NCBI GenBank assembly: GCA_019638525.1
Contig: JAHBTO010000010.1
Span: 1-61,819, forward strand
DNA length: 61,819 nucleotides
Source of the DNA: Ferruginibacter sp.
GTDB taxonomy: Bacteria > Bacteroidota > Bacteroidia > Chitinophagales > Chitinophagaceae
Direction: 5' to 3'
A model generated the notes under the pieces. It was not told where the DNA came from. It was given only the letters and a program-made list of their open reading frames with translations, and ran no database searches. The number at the start of each line of letters is the position of its first letter. Position 1 is the first letter of the stretch. Position numbers and translations under genes: made by a program. Shown here piece by piece: positions 34,268 through 44,539 of the stretch.

Positions 34268-35461
34268 TTATTGTTTTATCTTATATCCTTTCCATCCAAA
34301 CCAGGCTACCACAGTAAAGCAGCATAAAGGTACAATATAGGCATAGGCAGTTGCTTTCTCGGATAATATCCCCATAAAATAGGGCACCAATGCACCGCCA
34401 ACAATTGACATGATGATGAATGAAGCGCCTTTTTTTGTATGATGCCCCAGGTCTTTAACGCCTAATGCAAATATGGTGGGGAACATGATGGATTCAAAAA
34501 AGAAAACAGCCATTAATGCATAAACAGAAAACCAGCCATCTTTAAAAATAACAATAACACACAACAAGATATTGATAAGAGAATACAACATCAGTAATTT
34601 GTTGGGAGCAATCTTTCGCATCAAAGCCGTACCTGCAAAACGGCCTGCGGTAAACAATAACATGCTTACAGAAAGCAGGTATGCTGCTTTGGCATTATTA
34701 ATATGATTATCTGCCTCGGTACAATAGTTTATAAATAATGCTGCCACACCAACCTGTGCGGCTACATAAAAAAACTGTGCAATAACCGCATTTACAAAAT
34801 GGCTGTGTTTAATTAAAGGTTTGGTATCATGCACTTGCTGCGATACCAATGAACTTTCTTTTATTTCGGGCAGCGCCGTTTTTACAAACAAACCTGCAAT
34901 CAGCAAAACAACCATTCCGATTACGATATATACAAACTGAACCGAATCAAGGCTTCCGTTTACATTGGTTTTGCCAAAAAATAATTTGGCAGCAATGATT
35001 GGGCCGATGAATGAACCTACACCATTAAAGCATTGCGAAAGGTTAAGCCTGAATTCGGAAGTTTGTGGTTTGCCTAAAACCGTTACATAAGGATTGGCTG
35101 CGGTTTCGAGGCAAGCAAGGCCCGATGCCAGTATGAATAATGCAAGCAGGAAAAAATTAAAACTTGATTGCTGTGCTGCAGGGTAAAAAAGAAATGCACC
35201 GGTGGCATATAATAACAGCCCGGCAATGATTCCTTTTTTATACCCATACTTGTTCATGAACATGGCTGCAGGAAATGCAATTAAAAAATATGCACCAAAA
35301 TATGCAGCCTGTAAAAGTGTTGATCTTGTTTTTGTAATATTCAGCGAATCTTGAAAATGCTTGTTCAACACATCCAGCAAACCATACGCAAGGCCCCACA
35401 TAAAGAACAGGCTTGTTACCAGCACCAATGGCAGCAGGAAATTATTTTTAGTTTGGTTCAT
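34268..35461 (-). CDS. fucP: L-fucose permease (MFS sugar:proton symporter)
   Basis: 397 residues, 12 hydrophobic segments. FucP features: FFMWGLAYGLLDVLNKHFQ in helix 1, AAYFGAYFLIAFPAAMFMNK, GLACLETAANPYVTVLG in helix 5 with the Glu used for proton coupling in E. coli FucP, and a second half with RFAGTALMRK. It imports free L-fucose over the inner membrane. It is second in the operon, 9 bases after the PA14-fucosidase. Confidence 0.92.
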   Translation of the reverse strand: MNQTKNNFLLPLVLVTSLFFMWGLAYGLLDVLNKHFQDSLNITKTRSTLLQAAYFGAYFLIAFPAAMFMNKYGYKKGIIAGLLLYATGAFLFYPAAQQSSFNFFLLALFILASGLACLETAANPYVTVLGKPQTSEFRLNLSQCFNGVGSFIGPIIAAKLFFGKTNVNGSLDSVQFVYIVIGMVVLLIAGLFVKTALPEIKESSLVSQQVHDTKPLIKHSHFVNAVIAQFFYVAAQVGVAALFINYCTEADNHINNAKAAYLLSVSMLLFTAGRFAGTALMRKIAPNKLLMLYSLINILLCVIVIFKDGWFSVYALMAVFFFESIMFPTIFALGVKDLGHHTKKGASFIIMSIVGGALVPYFMGILSEKATAYAYIVPLCCFTVVAWFGWKGYKIKQ

Positions 35462-35470
35462 CGTTTTGGT

Positions 35471-37597
35471 TTAATGAAATAACATGCTTCCGGGTAATTC
35501 TACTTTATCTTTTCCTTCGGCATTAAATAAAATTTTTAGCACGTTACCGCCGCCGCTATCGTAATAAATAACCTTTATTTTATGATACCCTTTCTTTAAT
35601 GCCGCTTTGCCACTCACTTCTGTTGAGCCATGGTCGCCATCATTATCCACCACTTCTTCATCATCAATAAATAATTTACTGCCATCGTCTGATTGAGTAT
35701 AAAATGTATACATGCCATCTTTTGTAATCTTTATGTAACCAGTAAATTCAAAAGCAAATTTTTCGGTGCGTTGTTTTTTTGCCAGCGATATGTTATCCGC
35801 AACACCTGTATTTACAACAGCAGTTTTAAATGATGTTATCATATTAATATCTTTATCGGGCTGATAATATTTATAACTGATGCCCGGTTTTAACCCAGTC
35901 AAATTCATACCTTTCATCCAATTGTATGTTTTTACTTTTTGAGTAGTGGTATTGCTTGATAAAACTCCTTTTCCAAATGTTTTGGCTTTAATGATTACAG
36001 TTTTATCTATACTGAAAGGTTTTATATATAATGTTGATTCAAGAGTGGGTTCGCTGCCATCAGTTGTATAGCGTACAATAGCAGGCTGTGTTACATAAAA
36101 GCTTATAGACGGTTTGGAAGCATTCTTATTATAATCAACATCCATCACAGGCTTTGCCATAAACTTTCCATAATTATCAATCTTTATAACAAAGGCATAA
36201 GGCGCTTTAATTTTATTTGGATTGTATTCAGGAAGTTGTATCAGTGTATTTTTTCCGGCATCATTCCATTGTAGTTTTTCATTTGTTGATAAAAAACTGA
36301 CGTTGGTGCCTGTGGGCAAACTAATATCCTTTAATGTTAGTTGCCCGTTATCGGGATATTGGGGAAAGATGGCATACAAAGAATTTGTATTTGCATTATA
36401 AGTGTAAAAGATTTCTTTTACCGCATAACCAAGATCAGGATTGATGGTTATTTTTAAAAGCATATCTCCGCTCCTGTCTTTATAGTTCCTGTTACCACTG
36501 CTCCATTGCGAACTTTCTTTCCATCTTGTTGTATTGTAAATTGCTTCGCCGTTTATCTTTATCCAGTCGCCTATCTGTAACAATCGCTCCTGCATGATGG
36601 GAGGAATTTTTCCATGAGCATCTGGGCCAATATCAAGTAAAAAATTTCCGCCACGGCTTACTTTATCAATTAACTGCAATACCAGCGACTGAGTAGAATT
36701 ATAATCCCATGCATCTTCTTCACGGTTGTAACCATAGCTGTAACCCATGCCCCTGCTCTCTTCCCAGTAATGATCTTCAAAATCAAGATCGGGTTGGTAC
36801 TCGGGTGTATAAATGCCACCATGCTTAAATCGCACACCAGAGCCCCATCGGTCGTTTACTACTATCTTATCTTTAACAGGGCTTTCATTATAAAGCCATG
36901 CTAAAAACTCCTGGCTTTTCCAGGTTTCGGCAGGCACATCCCAGTCGCCATCTGTCCAAAAAACATCCGGTTTATAATTTTCAATTAGGTCTTTCATTTG
37001 CGGCCATGTATGTTCGATGGCAAATTTATTTTTATCTTTTAACCAAAGTGGATTAAACCATTCGTACAAAGAGTAATACATGCCTGCATGTACCGAAGTT
37101 TTTCTCACTGCCTTAAAAAGGTCGCCCAGTAAATCTCTTTTGGGCCCTACGTCAACGGCATTCCATTTAAAGCCCCAGTCACGGTCGGCTTCCTTGCTTG
37201 GCCATAAGGTAAACCCATCATGATGTTTGGATGTAAGTACAATATATTTTGCACCAGATGCTTCAAATAGTTTTGCCCATGCATCCGGGTTAAATAATTC
37301 GGCTTTAAAATCATTGGCCAGGTCGTAATACGAGCGGTTGCCATAATTTTCTTTGTGAAATTTTTGCCTTGCTGTATCTGTTGTTTGTAAACCATATTGA
37401 TACCACTCGGCATAATTGCCTTTAGTACACCATGCAGGCACAGAGTAAACGCCCCAATGGATGAAGATGCCGAATTTTGCATCTTTAAACCATTGCGGTA
37501 CCGGCCTGCTATCGAGGCTTTGCCAATTGGGCTGATAATTTTGTGCAAATAAACACTGAGCTGTAACAAGAAAGAAAATAAAAACTGACTTTTTCAT
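35471..37597 (-). CDS. Secreted alpha-L-fucosidase GH29 with a C-terminal PA14 domain
   Basis: 708 residues. Signal peptide (MKKSVFIFFLVTAQCLFAQ). The GH29 barrel runs to about residue 345 (FKDAKFGIFIHWGVYSVPAW, KHHDGFTLWPS, DVFWTDGDWDVP as nucleophile strand), then a beta-sandwich, then a chitobiase-like C-terminal segment (VRYTTDGSEPT at about 510) and a PA14 carbohydrate-binding domain from about 565 (YKYYQPDKDINMI ... FYTQSDDGSKLFIDDEEVVD). First gene of the minus-strand operon; a candidate operator and a -7 element lie upstream in the gap shared with fumC. Confidence 0.93.
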   Translation of the reverse strand: MKKSVFIFFLVTAQCLFAQNYQPNWQSLDSRPVPQWFKDAKFGIFIHWGVYSVPAWCTKGNYAEWYQYGLQTTDTARQKFHKENYGNRSYYDLANDFKAELFNPDAWAKLFEASGAKYIVLTSKHHDGFTLWPSKEADRDWGFKWNAVDVGPKRDLLGDLFKAVRKTSVHAGMYYSLYEWFNPLWLKDKNKFAIEHTWPQMKDLIENYKPDVFWTDGDWDVPAETWKSQEFLAWLYNESPVKDKIVVNDRWGSGVRFKHGGIYTPEYQPDLDFEDHYWEESRGMGYSYGYNREEDAWDYNSTQSLVLQLIDKVSRGGNFLLDIGPDAHGKIPPIMQERLLQIGDWIKINGEAIYNTTRWKESSQWSSGNRNYKDRSGDMLLKITINPDLGYAVKEIFYTYNANTNSLYAIFPQYPDNGQLTLKDISLPTGTNVSFLSTNEKLQWNDAGKNTLIQLPEYNPNKIKAPYAFVIKIDNYGKFMAKPVMDVDYNKNASKPSISFYVTQPAIVRYTTDGSEPTLESTLYIKPFSIDKTVIIKAKTFGKGVLSSNTTTQKVKTYNWMKGMNLTGLKPGISYKYYQPDKDINMITSFKTAVVNTGVADNISLAKKQRTEKFAFEFTGYIKITKDGMYTFYTQSDDGSKLFIDDEEVVDNDGDHGSTEVSGKAALKKGYHKIKVIYYDSGGGNVLKILFNAEGKDKVELPGSMLFH

Positions 37598-37628
37598 CCT
37601 GCAGGATTTAGACTTAAAAATACCTGTC

Positions 37629-37644
37629 TGTTATGTAAATAACA
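37629..37644. promoter_or_regulatory. Perfect inverted repeat, candidate operator of the fucose operon
   Basis: TGTTAT and ATAACA around GTAA, 32 bases upstream of the first gene and downstream of the predicted transcription start, a position suited to repression. No regulator gene is in the operon; GntR-type FucR is known in Bacteroides, but the link here is inferred. Confidence 0.4.
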
Positions 37645-37660
37645 AATAAGAATTGCAATA

Positions 37661-37668
37661 CAAAAATA
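37661..37668 (-). promoter_or_regulatory. Promoter -7 element for the fucose operon (TATTTTTG on the minus strand)
   Basis: CAAAAATA on the + strand equals TAnnTTTG on the minus strand, about 64 bases before the fucosidase ATG. No clear TTG is found at the -33 distance, which may mean activator dependence. Confidence 0.4.
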
Positions 37669-37742
37669 AAAGGGGGTATTTCTATTTTGTTACCTCATCG
37701 TACCTTTACAGCTCAACATTTAAAAAATTAATAACCTTATTT

Positions 37743-39140
37743 ATGGAATACAGGATAGAAAAAGACACTATGGGTGAAGTGAAAGTGCCTGCTGAAGCTT
37801 ATTATGGTGCTCAAACCCAGCGTAGCATTGATAATTTTAAAATTGCACAGGATATAAACCGTATGCCTAAAGAAATTATAAAGGCATTTGCCTATTTAAA
37901 ACATGCGGCTGCCATCACCAACCAGCAAGCCGGTGTATTATCCAAAAAGAAAGCAGATTTAATTGGCAGGGTTTGTAAAGAGATACTTGAGGGGAAATTA
38001 GATACTTATTTCCCCTTGGTGGTTTGGCAAACAGGTAGCGGCACCCAAAGCAATATGAATGTGAATGAAGTGATAGCTTATCGTGCACATGTTTTAAACG
38101 GAGGTAAATTAATCGACAAAGAAAAATACCTGCATCCTAATGATGATGTTAACAAAAGCCAAAGCAGCAATGATACATTCCCTACGGCGATGCATATTGC
38201 TGCATATAAAATATTGATAGAAACAACTATACCGGGCATTACCAAGCTACGCAACACACTCGATAAAAAGTCGAAAGCATTTATGAAAGTGGTAAAGATA
38301 GGCCGTACACATTTTATGGATGCTACACCATTAACTGTAGGCCAGGAATTCAGCGGATATGTATCGCAATTAGACCATGGATTGAAAGCCATTAAAAACA
38401 GTTTGGCTCATTTAAGCGAACTGGCCCTTGGAGGAACCGCAGTAGGTACAGGCATAAACACACCACCCAATTATGCCGTAAACGTGGCAAAGCAAATTGC
38501 TAAACTAACTAAGTTACCTTTTAAAACTGCTGATAATAAATTTGAAGCTCTGGCTGCACATGATGCGATAGTAGAAGCACATGGCGCTTTAAAAACCGTT
38601 GCCGTTAGTTTGATGAAGATTGCAAATGATATCCGCATGTTATCATCGGGGCCAAGAAGCGGTATTGGCGAAATATTTATACCGGATAATGAGCCGGGAT
38701 CTTCCATTATGCCGGGCAAAGTAAACCCAACACAGTGCGAAGCATTAACCATGATAGCTGCACAGGTAATGGGTAACGATGTTGCCATCAACATTGGCGG
38801 TGCTACCGGTCATTTTGAACTAAACGTTTTTAAACCGGTAATGATTTACAATTTCCTGCACAGCGCAAGGCTAATTGGCGATGGCTGTGTTTCGTTCAAT
38901 GATAAATGCGCTATAGGCATAGAACCCATCAAAGCCAATATTAAAAAACACCTGGATAATTCACTGATGCTGGTAACATCTTTAAACACAAAAATTGGGT
39001 ACTACAAAGCCGCCGAAATTGCACAGAAAGCCCATAAAGAAGGAACCACTTTAAAAGAAATGGCAGTAAAACTTGGTTATGTAACAGCAAAAGAATTTGA
39101 TGAATGGGTGGTGCCTGCAAATATGGTTGGTAAAATTTGA
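37743..39140 (+). CDS. fumC: Fumarate hydratase, class II
   Basis: 465 residues, normal length. It converts fumarate to malate in the TCA cycle in the cytoplasm. Signature [11 protein letters not shown] at about residue 318 (the catalytic Ser loop), with [24 protein letters not shown] and [10 protein letters not shown] further upstream. The ATG at 37743 gives the usual start ([20 protein letters not shown]); an earlier frame start lies in the promoter area. TACCTTTA at 37711 resembles a -7 box. A terminator follows. Confidence 0.97.
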   Translation: MEYRIEKDTMGEVKVPAEAYYGAQTQRSIDNFKIAQDINRMPKEIIKAFAYLKHAAAITNQQAGVLSKKKADLIGRVCKEILEGKLDTYFPLVVWQTGSGTQSNMNVNEVIAYRAHVLNGGKLIDKEKYLHPNDDVNKSQSSNDTFPTAMHIAAYKILIETTIPGITKLRNTLDKKSKAFMKVVKIGRTHFMDATPLTVGQEFSGYVSQLDHGLKAIKNSLAHLSELALGGTAVGTGINTPPNYAVNVAKQIAKLTKLPFKTADNKFEALAAHDAIVEAHGALKTVAVSLMKIANDIRMLSSGPRSGIGEIFIPDNEPGSSIMPGKVNPTQCEALTMIAAQVMGNDVAINIGGATGHFELNVFKPVMIYNFLHSARLIGDGCVSFNDKCAIGIEPIKANIKKHLDNSLMLVTSLNTKIGYYKAAEIAQKAHKEGTTLKEMAVKLGYVTAKEFDEWVVPANMVGKI

Positions 39141-39183
39141 TAACTATAACGTTATCTTTATACGATAATAAAACTTTTACATT

Positions 39184-39214
39184 GCACCGCTCTACAAAAG
39201 CGGTGCATTTTTTT
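39184..39214 (+). terminator. Rho-independent terminator of fumC
   Basis: GCACCGCT and AGCGGTGC form an 8-bp stem with a 7-base loop, then A and seven T. It extends to the last codon of the convergent gene. Confidence 0.88.
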
Positions 39215-40886
39215 ACAAGACAATGATTTTTTCAATCTGCATTTCTACATCATATGTATTGTACAGCTTAAAAGTATAAACTCCTTTTTGTAAAGATGAA
39301 ATATCAATTTTAAAATTATTCTGGTAAGCAGTTTTTTCCATAACCAGCCGACCTGTAATATCATACAACTGTGCTCTTAAGGGTTTACGCATTTCTTTCT
39401 TGCTTTCAACATTTAAAATACTGCTTGCGGGGTTGGGATATATTTTCATTAAATTTTTTACAACCCTTGGGTTTACAGCATCGTTATTTATTGAAAGTGT
39501 GGGGCCGGTATAAGTATATTCCATAATGCTACCACCGTTAGCAGATGCTCCTATATCACGGGCAACATAAAATGCTAATCCGTTTGGTGATGCTGTAACC
39601 CTTCTTATCCTGTTACCATCTCCCCTAAAGTAAGAGATGGTATCGCCAATGACAGCATTGCCTGCAGCATTTAATTTAAGCCTGTAAATAAAATTTTTTT
39701 TAAGTGGGGTTAATAATAAAGAAGCAGGCCAGTCGGGAATTACATTATAATTGTAAAATTCTAAACTGGAACAGGCTATGGTAGGCCATAATGCATTGTT
39801 ACTTTGTGCCATTAATGCTGCCATGCCCGATGCCGGTTCTGTAAACAAAGTAAATATAGGCTCCTGGTGGGTGGGGGTAGCATTACAAAATGTTTGTTCA
39901 TTAGCATTGCTGTTTTGACCAATTTTATAACCATTTACATTGCCATCACAATAACCTGATACTTTGTCCCATCCATAATTTTTACCGGGCAGTATAATAT
40001 TTATTTCATCATCAGTTCTATCCATTTGTTCGTTGCTATACAAAATATTTGTACTATTAACAGTTCCCCACACAAGGCCCTGTGCATTACGGTGTCCCAA
40101 TGAATAAACATAGTCCTGTGCTGTAATAGATGACGAATTGTAAAAAGGGTTATCGTTGGGTACCCAGTCATCGGCACCACCATCTCCATCGGGCTCGGTA
40201 TTAATACGCAAAACTTTTCCTTCCATCACATTTACATTTTGTGCATTTTCTGTACGGGTAGTATTTAAAAACTGCCCTGCACCCATATCGCCTACTGTAT
40301 AATAAAGGCGGTATTGTGTATGGGCTGCATCGGCTCCGGGTTCTATTACAGGGCTTATTACAAGCCTGCCAGAGTTGTGATCGCTGCTACCGGGTATATT
40401 GTTTAATATAATAACCGGGTTTATTAAAGAATTACCAACATACTCAAACCTTACAATCTTTGTTGTAAAAATGCAACTTGTATTGGTACCGGGGCAACTA
40501 CCTCGGTTATAAACATAAGCCGCATATACCCATGGTTTAGCTGCACGTACCGATGCATCAGAAGAATAAAGGTTTGGATGAATAGCCAATCCCATAAGGC
40601 CACCTTGTGGCTGAATGCCACTGCCTGAAGTAAAATTGATAGTAGGATCGGTAGCTCGCAAATTAACTAATTGTGTTTTATTTCCGTTTGCAATATTAAC
40701 CCGTGAGATGATATATGCTTTATTTTCGGTAACCCACAATGAGTCATTGGGGCCATACACTACTTCCCATGCCGAATTAAAGCCACTGGCAACAGTTCGT
40801 TTTGCAAAAGTTTCTGTTTGAGCAAAAACTTGCTGCACATTAATCATTAAAACTAATATGGTTAAGCTGCATAATACCTTTTTCAT
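39213..40886 (-). CDS. Secreted PQQ-type sugar dehydrogenase (GSDH) with T9SS sorting tail
   Basis: 557 residues. Signal peptide (MKKVLCSLTILVLMINVQQVFAQ), then a six-bladed propeller of the glucose/sorbosone dehydrogenase family: GLMGLAIHPNL, the GSSDHNSGRLVISP segment, YSLGHRNAQGLVWG, and NYGWDKVSGYCDG. The last ~85 residues form a T9SS type A sorting domain (KIYPNPASSILNVESKK ... LQKGVYTFKLYN). The enzyme would oxidise sugars at the cell surface with bound PQQ. ATG at 40886 fits the signal peptide; two upstream codons are possible. Confidence 0.9.
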   Translation of the reverse strand: MKKVLCSLTILVLMINVQQVFAQTETFAKRTVASGFNSAWEVVYGPNDSLWVTENKAYIISRVNIANGNKTQLVNLRATDPTINFTSGSGIQPQGGLMGLAIHPNLYSSDASVRAAKPWVYAAYVYNRGSCPGTNTSCIFTTKIVRFEYVGNSLINPVIILNNIPGSSDHNSGRLVISPVIEPGADAAHTQYRLYYTVGDMGAGQFLNTTRTENAQNVNVMEGKVLRINTEPDGDGGADDWVPNDNPFYNSSSITAQDYVYSLGHRNAQGLVWGTVNSTNILYSNEQMDRTDDEINIILPGKNYGWDKVSGYCDGNVNGYKIGQNSNANEQTFCNATPTHQEPIFTLFTEPASGMAALMAQSNNALWPTIACSSLEFYNYNVIPDWPASLLLTPLKKNFIYRLKLNAAGNAVIGDTISYFRGDGNRIRRVTASPNGLAFYVARDIGASANGGSIMEYTYTGPTLSINNDAVNPRVVKNLMKIYPNPASSILNVESKKEMRKPLRAQLYDITGRLVMEKTAYQNNFKIDISSLQKGVYTFKLYNTYDVEMQIEKIIVL

Positions 40887-41404
40887 AAGCAAGGTTTTTA
40901 TTAATTATTTTATGCTGCTAAAGGGTTTTCAAAAAAGGGTATTTATTTAATTGGTAACGAGTAAAAAAAGGAATTATTTCGAACTATAAGTAATTATTCA
41001 TAGAATTTTTAATCACTCGTAAATTACCGGTTTTTACTTGTATTTACAACGTATTTTAACTTCAACTTTTACTACTTGTTTTTACTATTATAGCACTTAA
41101 AATGCCTCAGGTTTTATAGAATTCTCTTTAAGTAAAAAAACAAGAAAAATCTTTTTTTACTACAAGCTTAAAAAAACTGTTTTTTACAAAATAATATCTG
41201 CACAATACCCGTTAAAAAAATACAGCATACAGTGTATTTTGTTTACTTTTTTTAATGTACGCTGCTAATAAATGTTACCCTCTCATTATCCAAAAAAATA
41301 CCAGTAAATACTGAATACTAATACTATGGCAACATCTCATTCATGTTTATCACTAAAATTGAAAAAAAATCCTCACAATATTTTAATACCAAAACAGTAC
41401 CCAC
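40887..41404. promoter_or_regulatory. AT-rich divergent promoter region with repeated TTTTTACT/ACTTGT boxes
   Basis: 518 bases without a gene, between two divergent genes for T9SS-exported proteins. Similar boxes recur: TTTTTACTTGT (41031), TTTTACTACTTGTTTTTAC (41068), AGTAAAAAAACAAG (inverse orientation, 41131) and TTTTTTTACTACAAG (41152). They could be binding sites of one regulator acting on one or both genes. No hairpin with a T-run is seen. Confidence 0.4.
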
Positions 41405-43630
41405 ATGAAAAAAACTATACACTTATCCTTTTACTTGTACATATTATGCCTGGCAATACAGGTTAACAGGCAGCCATTGTTTGCACAGGTGCAAACTGGC
41501 AAAAGCTATATCAATGTGTCAAAAAATTTAACCGGTGGTACTTTTGAACCGGGCGATACACTTGAAATAAGGGCTTCTATTGCTGTAGGCAGTTTCTCTT
41601 CTTTTTCCATAACCCAGGTTAGGTACAACGATACTATTAATTCAAACTTTACTTACATACCCGGTACGCTTAAAATATTAACCAATGAAGGTTTGGTTTT
41701 TAGGTCGTACAGTGATGCTGCCGGCGATGATGCAGCTATGTTTAATAATACCAATAGAACTATACGCATTAACATGGGTACCGGTACCGGTAATGCAAAT
41801 AATACTGGCAACGGCACTGCAGGTGCAGGTACCATTGCATATAACAACAAACCATCTTTTTATGGAGGTGTATGTATTATGGTAGCTTCGTTTAGGGTAA
41901 GGATAAATGCATTGCCCTATAACACTTTACTCACAATGCATGGCGGCGCTTTCAGGTACACTCAATCGGGTTCGCCTGTAATTGCAAGTTTTATTGCACA
42001 CAACCTTATGTTGTTTCAAAATATTGGTGTTTGCCCCAATTTTGTTGGTGGCAATGCTGTAATAGAAAATAATGGTACGTTTGGCAGTGGCAATACTCAA
42101 AACAGGAGTGCATCGGCCATTGTGCCGGGATATACATTTGTAAATTTTTCGGCCAATTCACCTAATGATGGCAGTTATGGTATTGCCAACAATAGCAGCG
42201 CAACCGGCGCTACTAATAACGGTGTAGCATACCCTCACAGTTCAAGGGTGTTTACCGTTTGGGATATTATTGGTGACCATACCGGTGCAGCAAGCCCAAC
42301 TGCTGGCAACCCTGCAACTCCGGTAGGAACTACCGGCGGCTATATGGCAGTAGTAAATGCCAGCTATGCCACAAGCCGTGCCATACAACAGGATGTAAGT
42401 AATTTATGCCCGGCTACCTATTACGACTTTAGTGCATGGTTTAGGAATATATGCCCTAAGTGTTCGTGCGATAGTAATGGCCGTGGAGCTTTAAATGCTT
42501 TGTTTAACGGCCCCTATCCTCCAGGTGTAAAGCCAAACCTAACTTTTCAATTAAATGGAATTGATTATTACACTACCGGTGACATTCCCTATACAGGGCT
42601 TTGGGAGAAAAAGGGATTTACTTATTTAACTGGCCCTACACAAACTTCATTTACACTTTCTATACGCAACAATTCACCTGGCGGCGGTGGTAACGATTGG
42701 GCAATTGATGATGTAAGCCTTTCAACTTGCGTACCCGATATAGAACTTAACTATAATCCTGAGTTTAAAGGTTGCTATGGCTCGCTGGTTGAATTGGCAT
42801 CAACAATAAGATGCTGGTTTCCTAATTATACTTATTACAAATGGCAGCGTAGTACAAATGGCGGTGTAACCTGGAATGATACCGGTGTAAGCGGTACCGG
42901 TTCGCCATCTTATGTTAGCGGGCAATGGGAATATACTGTAAACTATCCTCCATTTATTGCCAATCAACCCGATAGCGGCCATCGTTACAGGGTGGTAGTA
43001 GCTACTACAGCTGCTAACCTCAACAATATAAACTGCTCGTACAGCAATAACAGCAATATATTTTTAAATATTATTGATTGCGGTGTAATATTAAATACAA
43101 CCATTACAAATTTTACAGCAAAAATTATACAGGACTATGCAAATGTAAATTGGCAAATTTCATCAGGTAATAATATTCAATATTTTCAGTTAGAAAAAAG
43201 CAGCAATGCAACCGATTTTAAACCTATTGCAATCATACCATACCAAAATACATCTATCTATAGTTTTAACGACCCCGAAAAAATTACGGGCATTAGTTAT
43301 TACCGATTAAAGATTTTTGATACAAAAGGATATTTTGTTTATAGTAAGATTATTGCCGTAAACAATGGCAATATAAATTTTGAAGTAAAGACTTTCACTA
43401 ATCCTGTTATCGACAAACTGGTACTAGATTACCTGGTACCTGATAACGGTATAGTAACTTTAAATCTTTTAAATACATATGGGGCACCATTGATTTCGCA
43501 ACAATGGCATGCAAAAAAAGGGTGGAATAAAAGTAGTTTTGATATTGTAAAAAATCTTCCTGCAGGTATGTACATAATCTCTTTAACTTATCAAAACCAG
43601 GTAATAAATAAAAGAATAATAAAATTGTAA
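41405..43630 (+). CDS. Large T9SS-exported surface protein
   Basis: 741 residues with a signal peptide (LYILCLAIQVNRQPLFAQ). The N-terminal part resembles repeat-type adhesin beta-domains (FEPGDTLEIRASI). A lectin-like part (about 240-445) contains YDFSAWFRNICPKCSC... and ends GNDWAIDDVSLSTC, the pattern of MAM/carbohydrate-binding-like jelly rolls. An Ig-like segment follows with KWQRSTNGGVTW. The C-terminus is a T9SS sorting region (FTNPVIDKLVLDYL ... LPAGMYIISLTYQNQVINKR). It is probably an adhesin or glycan-binding surface protein; no catalytic motif is seen. Confidence 0.8.
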   Translation: MKKTIHLSFYLYILCLAIQVNRQPLFAQVQTGKSYINVSKNLTGGTFEPGDTLEIRASIAVGSFSSFSITQVRYNDTINSNFTYIPGTLKILTNEGLVFRSYSDAAGDDAAMFNNTNRTIRINMGTGTGNANNTGNGTAGAGTIAYNNKPSFYGGVCIMVASFRVRINALPYNTLLTMHGGAFRYTQSGSPVIASFIAHNLMLFQNIGVCPNFVGGNAVIENNGTFGSGNTQNRSASAIVPGYTFVNFSANSPNDGSYGIANNSSATGATNNGVAYPHSSRVFTVWDIIGDHTGAASPTAGNPATPVGTTGGYMAVVNASYATSRAIQQDVSNLCPATYYDFSAWFRNICPKCSCDSNGRGALNALFNGPYPPGVKPNLTFQLNGIDYYTTGDIPYTGLWEKKGFTYLTGPTQTSFTLSIRNNSPGGGGNDWAIDDVSLSTCVPDIELNYNPEFKGCYGSLVELASTIRCWFPNYTYYKWQRSTNGGVTWNDTGVSGTGSPSYVSGQWEYTVNYPPFIANQPDSGHRYRVVVATTAANLNNINCSYSNNSNIFLNIIDCGVILNTTITNFTAKIIQDYANVNWQISSGNNIQYFQLEKSSNATDFKPIAIIPYQNTSIYSFNDPEKITGISYYRLKIFDTKGYFVYSKIIAVNNGNINFEVKTFTNPVIDKLVLDYLVPDNGIVTLNLLNTYGAPLISQQWHAKKGWNKSSFDIVKNLPAGMYIISLTYQNQVINKRIIKL

Positions 43631-43653
43631 AGGTTGTTTTGTCATGGAAAAAT

Positions 43654-43682
43654 AAAGGCCTTCCGTTTTTTGGAAGGCCTTT
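43654..43682. terminator. Bidirectional terminator
   Basis: AAAGGCCTTCC and GGAAGGCCTTT form a perfect 11-bp stem around GTTTTTT. It serves the convergent genes ending at 43630 (+) and 43685 (-). Confidence 0.85.
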
Positions 43683-43684
43683 AA

Positions 43685-44539
43685 TTATTTGCATTTATAG
43701 CTAAAGCTAAGTTTACCTGCAAGCGCTGGTATACAAGGCTGATCATCACCCGACATTTGCACGCTAAAGACATAAGTATCCCTGCTCATAATATAAGTGC
43801 TGAAGTTTGAAACCGTTGAATCTCTTAACACATTACCCGGATCATATTCTCTTACAGTTATTTTTTTAATTGCGTTATACGGCTTTTCGCCAAAGTTGTA
43901 AAACTGGTTATAATAAGCGTACACTATTTCATCGGGGAAAATATAGATGTACCTTCTGGGTATAATATTAGTATAGTACTCCATGGATGCATTACTGGTA
44001 ACATCGCCGGTTAACAGGTTTGTTGCTGTCATTTGTATAAGGTTACCATTGTTGTAAGTATAAATTACTTTTTTATAAGGCACCCCCGGAGCAGCCGTGT
44101 AAGCATATAATTTTGAGGTAAGGTAACCGGTTGCATTATAAAAATAGCTTGCATCAAACTGTGGCGATAATGGGTCGGTGGGGTCGGATAAACCGTGTAA
44201 GCTTATGATACGTTTATTAAAATCTACCAGGAAATATTCATTAGCATTTAAATGAACAGTATCATTGGTAATAAAAGGATTTGCAATAAATTCTATTATC
44301 CTTCCAACACTGTCATATTGTATAATATTGGTTACATCATCCTGGCTGTTGATATCGGCAGCAATAGAACCAAGGCCTGTTAGTGTTGCAGTATCGGTAT
44401 ACACAATTTTACTGATGCGGCAATCAACGCCAACTATCTGGTCGTTTCCTTGTGTACTGTTTTCGTCACTGTATTCTTTTGCACAGGATAACATCATTAC
44501 CGACAGGCTTATAAAACAAATCGCTACTATTTTTTTCAT
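43685..44539 (-). CDS. Lipoprotein of unknown function with YD-like beta pattern
   Basis: 284 residues. Lipobox MLSCAKE (Cys19). The body is a series of short strands rich in Tyr and Asn (IIQYDSVGRIIEFIAN, YFYNATGYLTSKLYAY, YTYNNGNLIQMT), the layout of DUF4595-like or YD-repeat-like surface lipoproteins of Bacteroidota. One Cys pair (C-x-P ... YKCK) near the C-terminus. No catalytic motif. Monocistronic, closed by the terminator at 43654. Confidence 0.75.
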   Translation of the reverse strand: MKKIVAICFISLSVMMLSCAKEYSDENSTQGNDQIVGVDCRISKIVYTDTATLTGLGSIAADINSQDDVTNIIQYDSVGRIIEFIANPFITNDTVHLNANEYFLVDFNKRIISLHGLSDPTDPLSPQFDASYFYNATGYLTSKLYAYTAAPGVPYKKVIYTYNNGNLIQMTATNLLTGDVTSNASMEYYTNIIPRRYIYIFPDEIVYAYYNQFYNFGEKPYNAIKKITVREYDPGNVLRDSTVSNFSTYIMSRDTYVFSVQMSGDDQPCIPALAGKLSFSYKCK

